Part shown: one piece after another, positions 35,719-44,995 of the stretch
How positions within the stretch are numbered: the stretch's first letter is position 1
How the letters are laid out: each line of letters begins with the position of its first letter
From: Leadbetterella sp964423865
Lineage (GTDB): Bacteria > Bacteroidota > Bacteroidia > Cytophagales > Spirosomataceae
Direction: 5' to 3'
Assembly: GCA_964423865.1 (NCBI GenBank)
Contig: CAYRGN010000016.1
Coordinates: 5,405 to 69,404, forward strand
DNA: 64,000 bases
Program-made: the position numbers and the translations under genes
The notes under the pieces: model-generated
Told to the model about the DNA's origin: nothing
Seen by the model: the letters and a program-made list of their open reading frames with translations, nothing else
Database searches by the model: none

Positions 35719-36459
35719 TTATCCCCCATTTTCCAGCTTTTGTAACTCATCACCATTCATTCCTAAATCAAGCAGCAACGAATAGTAGTGGCTTTCAGAA
35801 ATGATTTCTCTGTCAAACAAATCCCTGGCTAATGCACCATAGTCACCTATTACTTCATGATGATTGCCATTTTCATATAGCCCCGTAGAATAACCTAATT
35901 CCACAGCCCCCCTTTTAACATGAAAGTTTAGCTCCTCCCAGCGGTTACCAGAAATAATATTCAATTTCTTTAGCTTGTAGAGCAAGGCTGTTCTGGAGCA
36001 AGAAAAATACTGCTCAATTTTTAGTATCGTACTTAATTTTATTTTGTCCCTGCCCAGTTCCTCATCCGGAATCAATGATTTTATTCCACTCTCAGGGAGT
36101 AATAAATGTGCAGCAAATACATCGGCGTGGTATTCTTCTTTGTCCTCTTTTCGAAACTCGCCCGCCGTACAAACCATTGACTGAAAGTTTTCCTGGATAA
36201 ACAAATGGTACAATTCATGACAAATAGTGAAATGCTGATGGCCTATGGTTTTGTTACTATTGATCAGAACAAACCGCTTTACCTCCCCCTCGTTATCAAT
36301 TTTCAAAGCCATTCCGGAAAAACCGTCACTTAGGGGTTTGAAAACCGTCAGCACGTCTAACTTGGATAATAAGCTCTTCAGCCTGATGCTGTCATTACTG
36401 CCTAAACCGTTCCGGTTTCTGAAGTCGTGGGCTTTCTTTTCAAGAATTAAGTCATTCAT
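35719..36459 (-). CDS. ImmA/IrrE-family metallopeptidase
   Basis: The 246-residue protein has the zinc-peptidase motif CHELYHLF (HExxH, near residue 83) with a downstream acidic helix (EEYHADVFAAHLLLP) that supplies the third ligand. Related enzymes (ImmA of ICEBs1, IrrE/PprI of Deinococcus) cleave a partner XRE-type repressor. Its gene starts inside the last codons of the XRE gene (8-bp overlap), so the repressor is the likely substrate. Confidence 0.88.
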   Translation of the reverse strand: MNDLILEKKAHDFRNRNGLGSNDSIRLKSLLSKLDVLTVFKPLSDGFSGMALKIDNEGEVKRFVLINSNKTIGHQHFTICHELYHLFIQENFQSMVCTAGEFRKEDKEEYHADVFAAHLLLPESGIKSLIPDEELGRDKIKLSTILKIEQYFSCSRTALLYKLKKLNIISGNRWEELNFHVKRGAVELGYSTGLYENGNHHEVIGDYGALARDLFDREIISESHYYSLLLDLGMNGDELQKLENGG

Positions 36460-36796
36460 TAGCAGCGGCTTTTTTCATTCCCAGATAATTAAGCACTATT
36501 TTTCTGAAATCAGCTATATGATGTAAATCTTCCGCAGTTAAGGCCTCAGCCCGGAAAGCCAATGCCACCTTTGCCTCACTGTAAGACTCATCTGACTCGT
36601 AAAGATCATATTCATCTATTCCGAAGAGCTTTGCCGCTCTACTTAAAAGAGGTGTGGGGAGCGTTCTTTTCCCATTCTCGTAATAACTGACCTCCTCCCT
36701 GCTAATGCCTAAATAATTAGCCAACAAGTCTTGAGTAAGGCCTAAATTCTCCCTATATCTTCTCAGGTTAAGTCCTGGTATTTGATTCTGATCCAT
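36452..36796 (-). CDS. XRE-family helix-turn-helix regulator
   Basis: The 114-residue protein has an N-terminal HTH (LRRYRENLGLTQDLLANYLG, ISREEVSYYENGKRTLP) and a C-terminal tail with a possible cleavage or dimer region. It is the likely repressor of its own operon with the ImmA-type peptidase and may control the island genes. A dyad in the upstream DNA at 36829-36878 is a candidate operator. Confidence 0.9.
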   Translation of the reverse strand: MDQNQIPGLNLRRYRENLGLTQDLLANYLGISREEVSYYENGKRTLPTPLLSRAAKLFGIDEYDLYESDESYSEAKVALAFRAEALTAEDLHHIADFRKIVLNYLGMKKAAANE

Positions 36797-36828
36797 ACGA
36801 TTGGGTTTGCCGGACAGTCTTGATATTT

Positions 36829-36878
36829 TATGTTACAAAATAATAAATCTATTTCTATATATTCAATAATGTAACATA
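36829..36878. promoter_or_regulatory. Dyad upstream of the XRE-ImmA pair
   Basis: TATGTTACA (36829-36837) and its exact inverse TGTAACATA (36870-36878) are separated by 32 A/T-rich bases, directly upstream of the XRE start. This fits two operator half-sites, or two operators, for the XRE repressor. Confidence 0.5.
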
Positions 36879-36960
36879 CACTTTTCGTCCAAAGTTCATA
36901 TTTCCTTATCTACTTTTACCTAAGCAAAAGCACATTAGCACATAAAAGAACGGTTCATAT

Positions 36961-38331
36961 CTATTCTCCCTTTCTAAACACTATCCTGAAATCTCCCTGC
37001 ACCAGCGTTACCTCTCCCCTGTCAGGATCAAAATGAAGAAGGATATCTTCATACTCAAAGGTATTACCGGCTTTGCGGGTGAAGGGCACATACATCTGCC
37101 CGGCGCGGGAGTCCTGGAAAATCATAGATGTACCGTCAGAAGAAATAGTAACAGACCTTGTCTTCCCGCTATCGAAGTAGGTACCCTTCAATTTGCCAAA
37201 CTCCTCCTTACTCAAACCCTCCACCTGATCAAAGTCCGGCAACTCGGGCTGATTGCGGTAGGCTGACTGCAAAAGTACCATCTGGATATCATCTGTATTG
37301 ATATTCGTGGCATTAGAAAGGGTTACGAGCCCCAGTTGCTCATCAGGGAAATACCAGTAATCGGCAATAAAGTTCTCTATCCTCCCGCTGTGGAAGTAGC
37401 CTTTCGGGTTATTGAAGGGCAATTTTTCAATGCCCATGCCGTACTCGCCCGGAGTTTCGGGCAGCATCTGAACCAGGCTTTCCCGGCTGATGATCCTTCC
37501 TGAAAATAAAGCTGATAAAAACCGGTTCACCTCCACAACCGTAGAAAGCATGCCGCCACTGGCCGGGTGGTTAGAGAAGTGAATCGTGGCGTTATGCAGG
37601 TACCAGTCCTGGATGTTATAGGAAAGGGCTTCCCTGCCGGAGGTGTCTTTTCCCACCGTGTAGCAGGTGTTTTTCAAACCCTGCGGTCCGGCTATTTTCT
37701 CCTGTAGCAGGGCATTGAAATCTTTTCCGTACACCTTCTCCAGGATAAAACCGAGCAAAGCGTAATTGGTATTGCTGTATTCGTAATCCGTTCCGGGCTC
37801 AAAATTGACTCCGGGTGCCGAGGCATAGGCGATAAACTCTTCCTGCGTATGCGGCTGTTCTTCCCAGGCTATTCCGCCGGGAATTTCCGTAAAGTTAAAA
37901 ATACCGCTCCGGTGCTTCAGCAGCATTTCAATAGTGATCTGGCCCGCATGGGGCCAATGCGGGTACCAGGCAGATAAAGAATCACTTAATTTCAGTCTTC
38001 CTTCCTCCACCGCTTTAAGCACCAGCACTGCCGTATACGTTTTGGTAATGGAACCAATCCGCATCCGGGTGCCGGAATCCAGCGGCGTGCCTTGGTCTGC
38101 ATCGGCATAACCCACGGAACGGGCATAGATGATGGAATCGCGAAAAGAAACGGCCACCGAACCCATAAATTTCCTGTTCCTGAACAGGTGATCCATATAG
38201 GCATTGAGCCGCGACTGCGCCATTGCCTCCTTTTGCGCCAGCAGGCACACGAAAATGATGAAGATATTTTTCAAAAACAGTTTTATTTGGCGCAAAATTA
38301 AAGAAACACATCTAATTTCGTATCTCAGCAT
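36961..38331 (-). CDS. Beta-lactamase-related serine hydrolase (class C/PBP4*-like)
   Basis: The 456-residue exported protein belongs to the serine beta-lactamase/DD-peptidase superfamily. It has the nucleophile motif SITK (near 92), the YSN motif in YEYSNTNYALLGF and a C-terminal HSG in GYFHSGRIEN. Most relatives with this tail (a separate C-terminal beta domain, GTYFDSGKTRSVTIS) are esterases or peptidases of unknown substrate rather than drug-resistance enzymes. The signal helix is at about 20-40, ending MAQ. Confidence 0.85.
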   Translation of the reverse strand: MLRYEIRCVSLILRQIKLFLKNIFIIFVCLLAQKEAMAQSRLNAYMDHLFRNRKFMGSVAVSFRDSIIYARSVGYADADQGTPLDSGTRMRIGSITKTYTAVLVLKAVEEGRLKLSDSLSAWYPHWPHAGQITIEMLLKHRSGIFNFTEIPGGIAWEEQPHTQEEFIAYASAPGVNFEPGTDYEYSNTNYALLGFILEKVYGKDFNALLQEKIAGPQGLKNTCYTVGKDTSGREALSYNIQDWYLHNATIHFSNHPASGGMLSTVVEVNRFLSALFSGRIISRESLVQMLPETPGEYGMGIEKLPFNNPKGYFHSGRIENFIADYWYFPDEQLGLVTLSNATNINTDDIQMVLLQSAYRNQPELPDFDQVEGLSKEEFGKLKGTYFDSGKTRSVTISSDGTSMIFQDSRAGQMYVPFTRKAGNTFEYEDILLHFDPDRGEVTLVQGDFRIVFRKGE

Positions 38332-38371
38332 TTGATCTTATCTTCAAGGCATAAACCTATTCGCCCCCCTT

Positions 38372-38869
38372 ATGATGATAAACACAGAACGTCTTTCCAT
38401 CAGGCAGCTATCAGAAACAGACGCCGCCTTTATTTTTGAATTACTCAATACCGGCAACTGTATCCGGTATATCGGCGACCGGAATATTCATTCGGAAGCC
38501 GATGCCTTAGCATATATCCAAAAAATAAACGGGAACCCTGACACGGATTATCAGACAGTAACGCTCAAAGAAACCAATGTCGCTATCGGGCTGATCACCC
38601 TCATCCGGCGGGATTACCTTGATTTCCGCGATATAGGTTTTGCATTTCTGCCCGTCTACTCCGGCAGAGGCTATGCGTATGAAGCGGCAAAGGCGGTTTT
38701 GGATAATCAGGCAGAGAACCGTTATCCAGAAACCCTGCTGGCGATAACCCTGTCCGACAATACCGCGTCTATCCGGCTGATCGAGAAACTCGGCTTAGCG
38801 TTTGAAAGAGTGATTGAGCGCGACAAAGAAAGCCTGTACCTCTACAGCAGGACTCTCCTTAAGCCCTGA
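38372..38869 (+). CDS. GNAT acetyltransferase (RimJ/RimL-like)
   Basis: The 165-residue protein starts TERLSIRQLSETDAAFIFEL and has the acetyl-CoA loop AFLPVYSGRGYAYEAAKAVL and the NTASIRLIEKLGLAFE helix, typical of RimJ/RimL-type enzymes that act on protein N-termini or small amines. The substrate is unknown. Confidence 0.85.
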   Translation: MMINTERLSIRQLSETDAAFIFELLNTGNCIRYIGDRNIHSEADALAYIQKINGNPDTDYQTVTLKETNVAIGLITLIRRDYLDFRDIGFAFLPVYSGRGYAYEAAKAVLDNQAENRYPETLLAITLSDNTASIRLIEKLGLAFERVIERDKESLYLYSRTLLKP

Positions 38870-38980
38870 CCCGGTTGCATATTTTGGCCTTAAAAGTTTG
38901 AATAGATTGATCTCGAAACGGTAGAACGCAAGAGTCTGATGAAAGAATACTATGAATAATCCCGGCCGGAAAACGTTAGC

Positions 38981-39787
38981 ATGTACCAAAAACGCAAAAT
39001 GAAATCCAAAAAAAGTCTTAGAACCCTTATTCTTGTCTTTATCTGTTTTGCGGCTTATCATTTCCTTTTCCTGAACTTTACACCCATAAAGTACGGGCTT
39101 GACAAGATTACACACCAGGGCCTGGTGAGCTATATTCTCACCTACCTGATCATTGGGATACCCATTTTTGCGGGTACATGGTTGATCAACCGTTCGGATA
39201 TCCTGAAAAGCCTGGGGCTTTCGTCCGGTATTTTAACCGCCGCTGCAACAAGCCTGCTATTTACCCTGCCCATGTTTATCGGAGGTTTACTTTTTTTTCG
39301 GTTTGACCGGCAGATAGACGTGGAAAACTTAATAGCCGGCACCCTGGTGGCAGGTTTTATGGAAGAACTGTATTTCAGAAGTTTTCTTTTTGGTCAGTTA
39401 TTCCGGAAAACCCGCCTGGGCTTTATCACTTCTATTGCGCTGGGAGCCGCCATTTTCGCATCCGGGCATTTATACCAAAGCCAGGACACCCGTACACTTA
39501 TCGGGATTTTTACCATCACCTTTTCAGGAGCTGTATTTTTTGCCTGGCTATACGTGGAATGGAACTATAACCTGTGGGTTCCCATACTCACCCATACCTT
39601 CATGAATCTTTCCTGGAGCCTGTTTAAGATAGACGATACCGCCCTGGGAGGTACGAAAGCCAATATTTTCAGAGGATTGACGATCTTGACGGCCATCGTA
39701 TTTACCATTTTATACAAAAGGAGAAGAAACCAAAAACTGACCGTTAACCGCCGAACATTATGGCTAAAAGAGGATGAAACAAATTGA
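38981..39787 (+). CDS. CPBP-family intramembrane glutamic protease
   Basis: The 268-residue protein has about seven to eight membrane helices and the Abi/CAAX-protease motifs: the EExxxR glutamates in FMEELYFRSFLFG (near 127), the first His in IFASGHLYQS and the second in LTHTFMNLSW. Members are thought to cleave lipidated or membrane proteins. It overlaps the downstream nucleotidyltransferase gene by 14 bp. An alternative start at 38999 is possible. Confidence 0.85.
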   Translation: MYQKRKMKSKKSLRTLILVFICFAAYHFLFLNFTPIKYGLDKITHQGLVSYILTYLIIGIPIFAGTWLINRSDILKSLGLSSGILTAAATSLLFTLPMFIGGLLFFRFDRQIDVENLIAGTLVAGFMEELYFRSFLFGQLFRKTRLGFITSIALGAAIFASGHLYQSQDTRTLIGIFTITFSGAVFFAWLYVEWNYNLWVPILTHTFMNLSWSLFKIDDTALGGTKANIFRGLTILTAIVFTILYKRRRNQKLTVNRRTLWLKEDETN

Positions 39788-40574
39788 ATTTGCTCATAGG
39801 GCCAAAAGAATTTTAGAGCAAGACGAAAACGTGATCGGCCTGGCCGTAGGCGGCTCCTGGCTCACCGGGCAGCTGGACGAGTATTCCGACCTTGATCTCA
39901 TACTGGTCACCAAAGAAAAAATATCCGGTAATAAAAGCAAAATGCTGACCTACGCCGAACGCCTGGGGAACTTTCTCTCCGGTTTTACAGGCGAACACGT
40001 GGGCGAACCGCGGGTACTGATCTGCCTTTATGACGCCCCCCTTCTGCACGTCGACATCAAATTTCTCACACCGGAAGAACTGGAACAACGCGTGGAAGAC
40101 CCCGTCATCCTGCTCGACAAAGAACGGCAGTTTCAATCGGTGTTAGACAAGACCAAGGCCGTCTTCCCTTATCCCGACTACCAGTGGATCGAAGATCGTT
40201 TCTGGACCTGGATACATTACGCCTTGCTGAAAATCAGGCGGGGCGAATACCTCGAAGCCTATGACTTTTCAGGATTCTTACGAATGGTGGTATTCGGCCC
40301 ACTCCTGCACATCAAAAACGGCAACCTGCCGAGAGGGGTTCGGAAAGTGGAAGCCGAGTTACCCTTAGAAGACTTCCAGGCCTTACAATCTACTATTCCC
40401 ACATACGATAAAGCATCGCTGCTCGCCGGCTTAAGAAATGCCGTAGAACTCTACCGCCACTTAAGAACCTCCCTCTTTGATGCTACGGTAGAGTTAAAAA
40501 CTGAAACCGAAAAGCGGGTGATGCAGTATTTTGAAGATATTGATAAGAAAAATAACGCTAAACCCCTTCCTTGA
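39774..40574 (+). CDS. Nucleotidyltransferase-domain protein
   Basis: The 266-residue protein has the polymerase-beta-type motif VGGSWLTGQLDEYSDLDLIL near residue 25 (GS with the DxD pair), followed by a helical C-terminal region. This organisation resembles aminoglycoside/lincosamide nucleotidyltransferases but matches no resistance gene I recognise. It overlaps the CPBP gene, suggesting coupled expression. Confidence 0.75.
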   Translation: MKQIEFAHRAKRILEQDENVIGLAVGGSWLTGQLDEYSDLDLILVTKEKISGNKSKMLTYAERLGNFLSGFTGEHVGEPRVLICLYDAPLLHVDIKFLTPEELEQRVEDPVILLDKERQFQSVLDKTKAVFPYPDYQWIEDRFWTWIHYALLKIRRGEYLEAYDFSGFLRMVVFGPLLHIKNGNLPRGVRKVEAELPLEDFQALQSTIPTYDKASLLAGLRNAVELYRHLRTSLFDATVELKTETEKRVMQYFEDIDKKNNAKPLP

Positions 40575-40801
40575 CCCTCAGAAACAGAGATTCTGTCACC
40601 ACTTACCCTATTACAAGATACATTTCACAGGCGAATATTTCCGAACTTTTTGATGCTAAATAATCAAAGTATGGATCTCACTAAAATCCTGATCATTGTC
40701 ACCAATATACAGCAGAAACCGGGTAGTAACCACCTGTCACGGTATAGGCTGCTTACTGGATGGAAGCTGTCGCATTTATCTATTCACCCCTGAAATACCA
40801 C

Positions 40802-41353
40802 TTATTTTCCAGCCTTTAATCTTTCATAAAGATAAAAAAACATTCGGGGTACCATAATACCAATCAGCGCACCTACCACCACATCTCCGGGCTGATGTAC
40901 GCCCACATAAATGCGGGAGTAGCTCATGAGTACTGCCCAGAACAACAACAACCAGAATACGTATCGGTTTCCTTTAAAAGCAAGAGAAAAGCCGCTGAAA
41001 AGTCCGAAACTGTTGGCCGCATGGGAAGACGCGAAACCGTACATTCCGCCGCAGTTGCCCAGCAATGTCATTTCTTCCAGGAAGTCGTGACAAGGCCTGA
41101 GACGCTCAAAATTAGGCTTCAGGATACCCGAGGCAATAAAATCACACAGTCCTACCGCCGCTGCTATAAGCACAAAATAGGTTAACGACTGGCGCAAGGC
41201 GAAATTCCGAAAAAGGATAATCACCATCACGAGAATGACGGGAAACCAGGACCGGGAATTGGTATACACCATGAAAAACTTATCCCAAAAAGGGCTATGG
41301 AAGCTATTCAGCCATAAAAACAACTGTTTGTCCAGCTCCAGTACTGTTTCCAT
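40802..41353 (-). CDS. PAP2-family membrane phosphatase
   Basis: The 183-residue protein has about five membrane helices and the three PAP2 phosphatase motifs: KPNFERLRP, ASSHA (variant of PSGH) and SRIYVGVHQPGD. Members dephosphorylate undecaprenyl pyrophosphate, phosphatidylglycerophosphate or lipid A. It follows trpS with stop and start sharing a base, so it is co-transcribed. Confidence 0.88.
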   Translation of the reverse strand: METVLELDKQLFLWLNSFHSPFWDKFFMVYTNSRSWFPVILVMVIILFRNFALRQSLTYFVLIAAAVGLCDFIASGILKPNFERLRPCHDFLEEMTLLGNCGGMYGFASSHAANSFGLFSGFSLAFKGNRYVFWLLLFWAVLMSYSRIYVGVHQPGDVVVGALIGIMVPRMFFYLYERLKAGK

Positions 41354-42327
41354 CAGGCAAACCGCATAAGTTTACGCACCTCTTCCATGGTTTTACGGGC
41401 CACGGCCTCCGCTTTTTCTTCGCCTATCTTCAACTGCTTCTCCAGGGCTTCGGTGTTTTCAAAATAGTAATTGTAAATCTCCCGGTGTCTGGCAAAACGA
41501 GTGAGTATAGCTTCATACAGTTCCTTTTTGGCGTGGCCGTAACCATAGCCGCCGGCCAGGTAGTTTTTCCGCATCTCCGCTACCTGCTCGGGTGTACCCA
41601 CCAGACTAAAGATTCGGAATGTATTGTCTGCATCCGGGTTCTTGGGCTCTTCAAGAGGTGTGGCATCCGATACAATCTTCTTAATCACCTTGTTCAGCTC
41701 ATTTTCAGGAAGGAAAACATCGATGTAGTTATTATACGATTTACTCATTTTCTGCCCGTCTATACCGGGAATGGTCATGACCTCCTCACTGATCACCGCC
41801 TCGGGAATCTTAAACACTTCTCCATACACCCGGTTAAATACATCGGCCATGTCGCGGGCCATTTCGAGGTGTTGTTTCTGGTCTTTCCCCACCGGCACAT
41901 AGTCGGCCTGGTACAGGATAATATCGGCGGTCATGAGTACGGGATACGTAAACAGACCGGCATTCACGTCAGACAGCTTCTCCGACTTGTCTTTAAACGA
42001 ATGCGCATTGGCCAGCATGGGGTAAGGCGTAAGGCAATTGAGGTACCAGGTAAGTTCAGTATGGTAAGGCGCCAGGCGCGACTGCCGGTAAAAAACGCTC
42101 TTCTCCGTATCCAGTCCGCTGGCCAGCCACGCCGAAGCCACCGCCCGCGTATTTTGTTCCAGCACTTCCGGATCTTTGATGGTGGTAAGGGAGTGGAGGT
42201 CGGCTATGAATAAGAAAGATTCGTTCCCCGGCTTAGCGGAAAGTTGTACAGCAGGTTCAATGGCGCCCAGTAAATTGCCCAAATGCGGCCGTCCGGTTGC
42301 CTGTATCCCTGTTAAAATTCTTGCCAT
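41353..42327 (-). CDS. trpS: Tryptophanyl-tRNA synthetase
   Basis: The 324-residue class I synthetase has the HIGH-like motif ATGRPHLGNLLGA (near 16) and the KMSKS loop (near 194), with the family string ADIILYQADYVPVGKDQKQH. It charges tRNA-Trp. Length and motifs are standard. Confidence 0.97.
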   Translation of the reverse strand: MARILTGIQATGRPHLGNLLGAIEPAVQLSAKPGNESFLFIADLHSLTTIKDPEVLEQNTRAVASAWLASGLDTEKSVFYRQSRLAPYHTELTWYLNCLTPYPMLANAHSFKDKSEKLSDVNAGLFTYPVLMTADIILYQADYVPVGKDQKQHLEMARDMADVFNRVYGEVFKIPEAVISEEVMTIPGIDGQKMSKSYNNYIDVFLPENELNKVIKKIVSDATPLEEPKNPDADNTFRIFSLVGTPEQVAEMRKNYLAGGYGYGHAKKELYEAILTRFARHREIYNYYFENTEALEKQLKIGEEKAEAVARKTMEEVRKLMRFA

Positions 42328-42382
42328 ATTTTTTTATCGCTTGTTTAAACTTTGGTACCTTTCACAAAAATAGGAAAAACAG

Positions 42383-43045
42383 ATGATAGCCGAATCAACT
42401 TTCGCTTTTTTAAGGAATCTGGCCGCAAACAACAACCGCGAATGGTTCACCGAAAACCGGGCCTTATACGATGTCGCAAAGGAAAATTTTGTAAAATTCT
42501 GCGAGGAGGTCCTGGAAGAAATGAAGGCCTTTGAACCCACCTTTTACGACACCCGCATCAAAGACTGCATTTTCCGGATCAACCGCGACATCCGGTTTTC
42601 GAAAGATAAGCGCCCCTACAAAAACTATCTGGCGGCGGCTTTCGGAGAGGGCGGACGCAACTCGGGAAAAATCGATTACTATTTTCAAATACAGAACGAT
42701 GAAACGTTTATCGGCGGTGGACTCTGGCAACCTACCACCGCACAACTCGCCCAATTTCGCCAGGAAATTGATTATTCTCCCGATGCCCTGAAAGAAATTA
42801 TTGAAGCGGAAGATTTCCGGAAGCATTTTCCCCTGATCTACGGTGAAAAGCTGAAAAGAGCCCCCAAAGGCTATACCGAAGATCATCCCGATATTGAACT
42901 GCTTCGGTACAAGGAAATGTTCTTCTGGAAAAAATTCAGTAACGAAGAAGTAAAATCACCCGGTTTCAAAGCCGATCTTCTCCACCACATGCAGGTATTG
43001 AAACCCTATTTGGATTATTTGAATGAGTTGTTTTACGGGAAATAA
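42383..43045 (+). CDS. DUF2461 family protein
   Basis: The 220-residue protein has the DUF2461 features: FLRNLAANNNREWFTENR at the start, IKDCIFRINRDIRFSKDKRP and GGLWQPTTAQL. The family is widespread in bacteria and fungi with no established function. It is divergent from trpS and stands alone. Confidence 0.9.
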   Translation: MIAESTFAFLRNLAANNNREWFTENRALYDVAKENFVKFCEEVLEEMKAFEPTFYDTRIKDCIFRINRDIRFSKDKRPYKNYLAAAFGEGGRNSGKIDYYFQIQNDETFIGGGLWQPTTAQLAQFRQEIDYSPDALKEIIEAEDFRKHFPLIYGEKLKRAPKGYTEDHPDIELLRYKEMFFWKKFSNEEVKSPGFKADLLHHMQVLKPYLDYLNELFYGK

Positions 43046-43059
43046 AAGAACAGATTTCA

Positions 43060-43175
43060 TCTTTGTGTTCTTAGTGCCTTTAACGTTGTGAACCTTTGTG
43101 AAAATTTAAAATTGATTATTTCACAAAGAACATAACGTTAGTTTTCACCAAATTCACAAAGAATAGCTTTGTGAA
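43060..43175. repeat. CACAAAG-type interspersed repeat
   Basis: Several CTTTGTG/CACAAAG units lie in both orientations, including a 9-bp perfect hairpin (TTCACAAAG, AATAG, CTTTGTGAA at 43153-43175). It is non-coding and resembles intergenic repeats common in this phylum. Confidence 0.6.
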
Positions 43176-43180
43176 AACAT

Positions 43181-43219
43181 GTGAATAAATTGCTTACCTC
43201 TTGCAAACAATTTATTCAC
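43181..43219. terminator. Hairpin between DUF2461 gene and metZ-like gene
   Basis: Perfect 12-bp arms (GTGAATAAATTG at 43181-43192, inverse at 43208-43219) lie between the convergent 3' ends of the two genes and could terminate both. Confidence 0.55.
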
Positions 43220-43232
43220 TTCGGTTTCTATC

Positions 43233-44402
43233 TTACTTCGACCCCAAAATAGCCTGGGTAAAATCTTCGATCAGATCGTCTACATCTTCTAACCCTACCG
43301 ATACCCGCATGCTGCCTTCGTAAATACCCAGCGCATATTTGTCTTCTGCCGGCACTTTGGAGTGTGTTGTGGTAAACGGATTGGTAATGGTGGTGTGGCT
43401 GTCGCCCAGGTTGGAGGTCAGGGAAGGCACCTTTAACAGTTTGCTAAACCGAACTACCCGCTCAAAACCGCCCTCCAGTTCAAAGGTGATCAATGCCCCA
43501 CCCGAACTCATCTGCCTTTGGGCCAGTTCTTTCTGGGCAAAAGACTCCAGGAAAGGATAATTCACCTGCTTAACACCCTCCGTTTTTTCCAGGGCCGTTG
43601 CCAGCGTCAGCGCATTACTGCAATGCCTTTCCATGCGCAGGCTAAGGGTCTCTAGGCTTCGTGAAAGCACCCAGGCATTAAAAGGCGAAAGCGCCGGTCC
43701 CGTCTGGCGGGTAAAGAACCTCACCTTCTCCATCAGGGCTTTCGTACCCACAATCACCCCACCGAGTACGCGGCCCTGTCCGTCCATAAATTTGGTGGCC
43801 GAATGAAGCACCAGGTTGGCACCGAACCGACTGGGCACCTGCAATACCGGAGTGGCAAAGCAGTTATCAATACAATAGATCAGGTCATATTTTTGGGTCA
43901 ACTCCCCTATCATTTGCAGGTCTACAATCTCCAGACCTGGGTTAGAGGGGGTCTCCAGGTAAATCATTTTGGTGTTCGGACGAATAGCCGCCTCCCAGGT
44001 TTCTTTCGGAGCCGAAGCGTCTACGTACGTATATTCAATCCCCCATTTAACCAGAATTTGGGTGATCACCTGGTGGGAAGAGCCAAAAAGGGCCTTCGAG
44101 GAAAGCAAGTGATCTCCGGCCGATAAATGCGCGCCGAAGCAGGCAAAAACCGCGGCCATACCGGTAGCGGTGGCCACGCCGTCTTCCAATTCTTCCAATA
44201 CACATACCTTATCGACAAACTCCTGTACGGTAGGATTGGAAAAACGCGAATAAATATTTCCTTCAATGGCGCCGGAGAAAAGGTCTTTCCCCTGGGCGGC
44301 ATCTTCGTAACAAAAACTACTGGTGAGGTATAGAGGACTGGAGTTTTCCCGGTTCTGGGATTTCTCTGCTTGAATTTTGATAACCTGTGTCTGTTTTTTC
44401 AT
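43233..44402 (-). CDS. metZ: O-succinylhomoserine sulfhydrylase-like trans-sulfuration enzyme
   Basis: From ATG 44402 (MKKQTQVIKIQ) the 389-residue protein is a PLP-dependent Cys/Met metabolism enzyme. It has ATATGMAAVFACFGAHLSAGDH, ETPSNPG and the PLP lysine in HSATKFMDGQGRVLGG (near 202). The GGVIVG and TSLGDSHT-like segments (SNLGDSHTTI) favour O-succinyl/acetylhomoserine sulfhydrylase, which makes homocysteine. Cystathionine gamma-synthase/lyase activity cannot be excluded. It is followed by a PlsC-like gene upstream on the same strand with a 23-bp gap. Confidence 0.85.
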   Translation of the reverse strand: MKKQTQVIKIQAEKSQNRENSSPLYLTSSFCYEDAAQGKDLFSGAIEGNIYSRFSNPTVQEFVDKVCVLEELEDGVATATGMAAVFACFGAHLSAGDHLLSSKALFGSSHQVITQILVKWGIEYTYVDASAPKETWEAAIRPNTKMIYLETPSNPGLEIVDLQMIGELTQKYDLIYCIDNCFATPVLQVPSRFGANLVLHSATKFMDGQGRVLGGVIVGTKALMEKVRFFTRQTGPALSPFNAWVLSRSLETLSLRMERHCSNALTLATALEKTEGVKQVNYPFLESFAQKELAQRQMSSGGALITFELEGGFERVVRFSKLLKVPSLTSNLGDSHTTITNPFTTTHSKVPAEDKYALGIYEGSMRVSVGLEDVDDLIEDFTQAILGSK

Positions 44403-44425
44403 CGGTTTAAATTTTAAGTATATTG

Positions 44426-44995
44426 TCAATGATTAAATATTTCGTTTTTATAGTTCGCTATCCAGTCTTTCTGCCGCCCCCCCAGCTGTTCAAAAAAAGG
44501 CACAAAACGAGACTGGATATCGGCCTGAAAATCACCGCTGGGATAAAACGGCTCGGCCACCTTCACTTCTTTCCGTTCCTTGTCAAAACCCACCATAATC
44601 ACGGGTATACCGGCCCCGAGGGCAATATAATAAAAGCCGGATTTCAGTCGGGGAACATTCTTCCGCGTCCCCTCCGGCGCCAGGGCAATCAGCGCCTCTT
44701 CTTCCCTCCCCACCGCCTCCACGCTGCTTTCCACCAGGTTGTTCTTTTCCGACCGGTACACCGGAATGCCGCCCAGGGCCCGAAAAATAAAACCGAAAGG
44801 GGGCCGGAACAACTCCGCTTTCCCCAGGTAAGCGATCTTGCGGTCCAGCACCGCTCGCGCGCCCAAACCCACGAAAAAATCGGTATTATCCCAATGAGGG
44901 GCCACCGCGAAAATGGCCTTACGAACGCCCGGATCTACTCCGCCGGATAACTTCCAGCCAGAGACGCGAAACAAAAACCTGAGAATGAACTTCAT
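44426..44995 (-). CDS. PlsC-like lysophospholipid acyltransferase
   Basis: The 189-residue protein carries the acyltransferase block I HWDNTD (H-x4-D, near 35), the GGIPVYR block and APEGTRKN (block III, near 108). It probably acylates lysophosphatidate or a related lipid at the inner membrane. It is shorter than PlsC but keeps all catalytic blocks. It is separated by no gap from the site-2 protease gene upstream (44995/44996). Confidence 0.85.
   Translation of the reverse strand: MKFILRFLFRVSGWKLSGGVDPGVRKAIFAVAPHWDNTDFFVGLGARAVLDRKIAYLGKAELFRPPFGFIFRALGGIPVYRSEKNNLVESSVEAVGREEEALIALAPEGTRKNVPRLKSGFYYIALGAGIPVIMVGFDKERKEVKVAEPFYPSGDFQADIQSRFVPFFEQLGGRQKDWIANYKNEIFNH

Noticed and set aside
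36961..38331. Beta-lactamase conferring antibiotic resistance
   Set aside because: Only superfamily motifs are seen; the C-terminal domain and motif spacing fit general serine hydrolases better.
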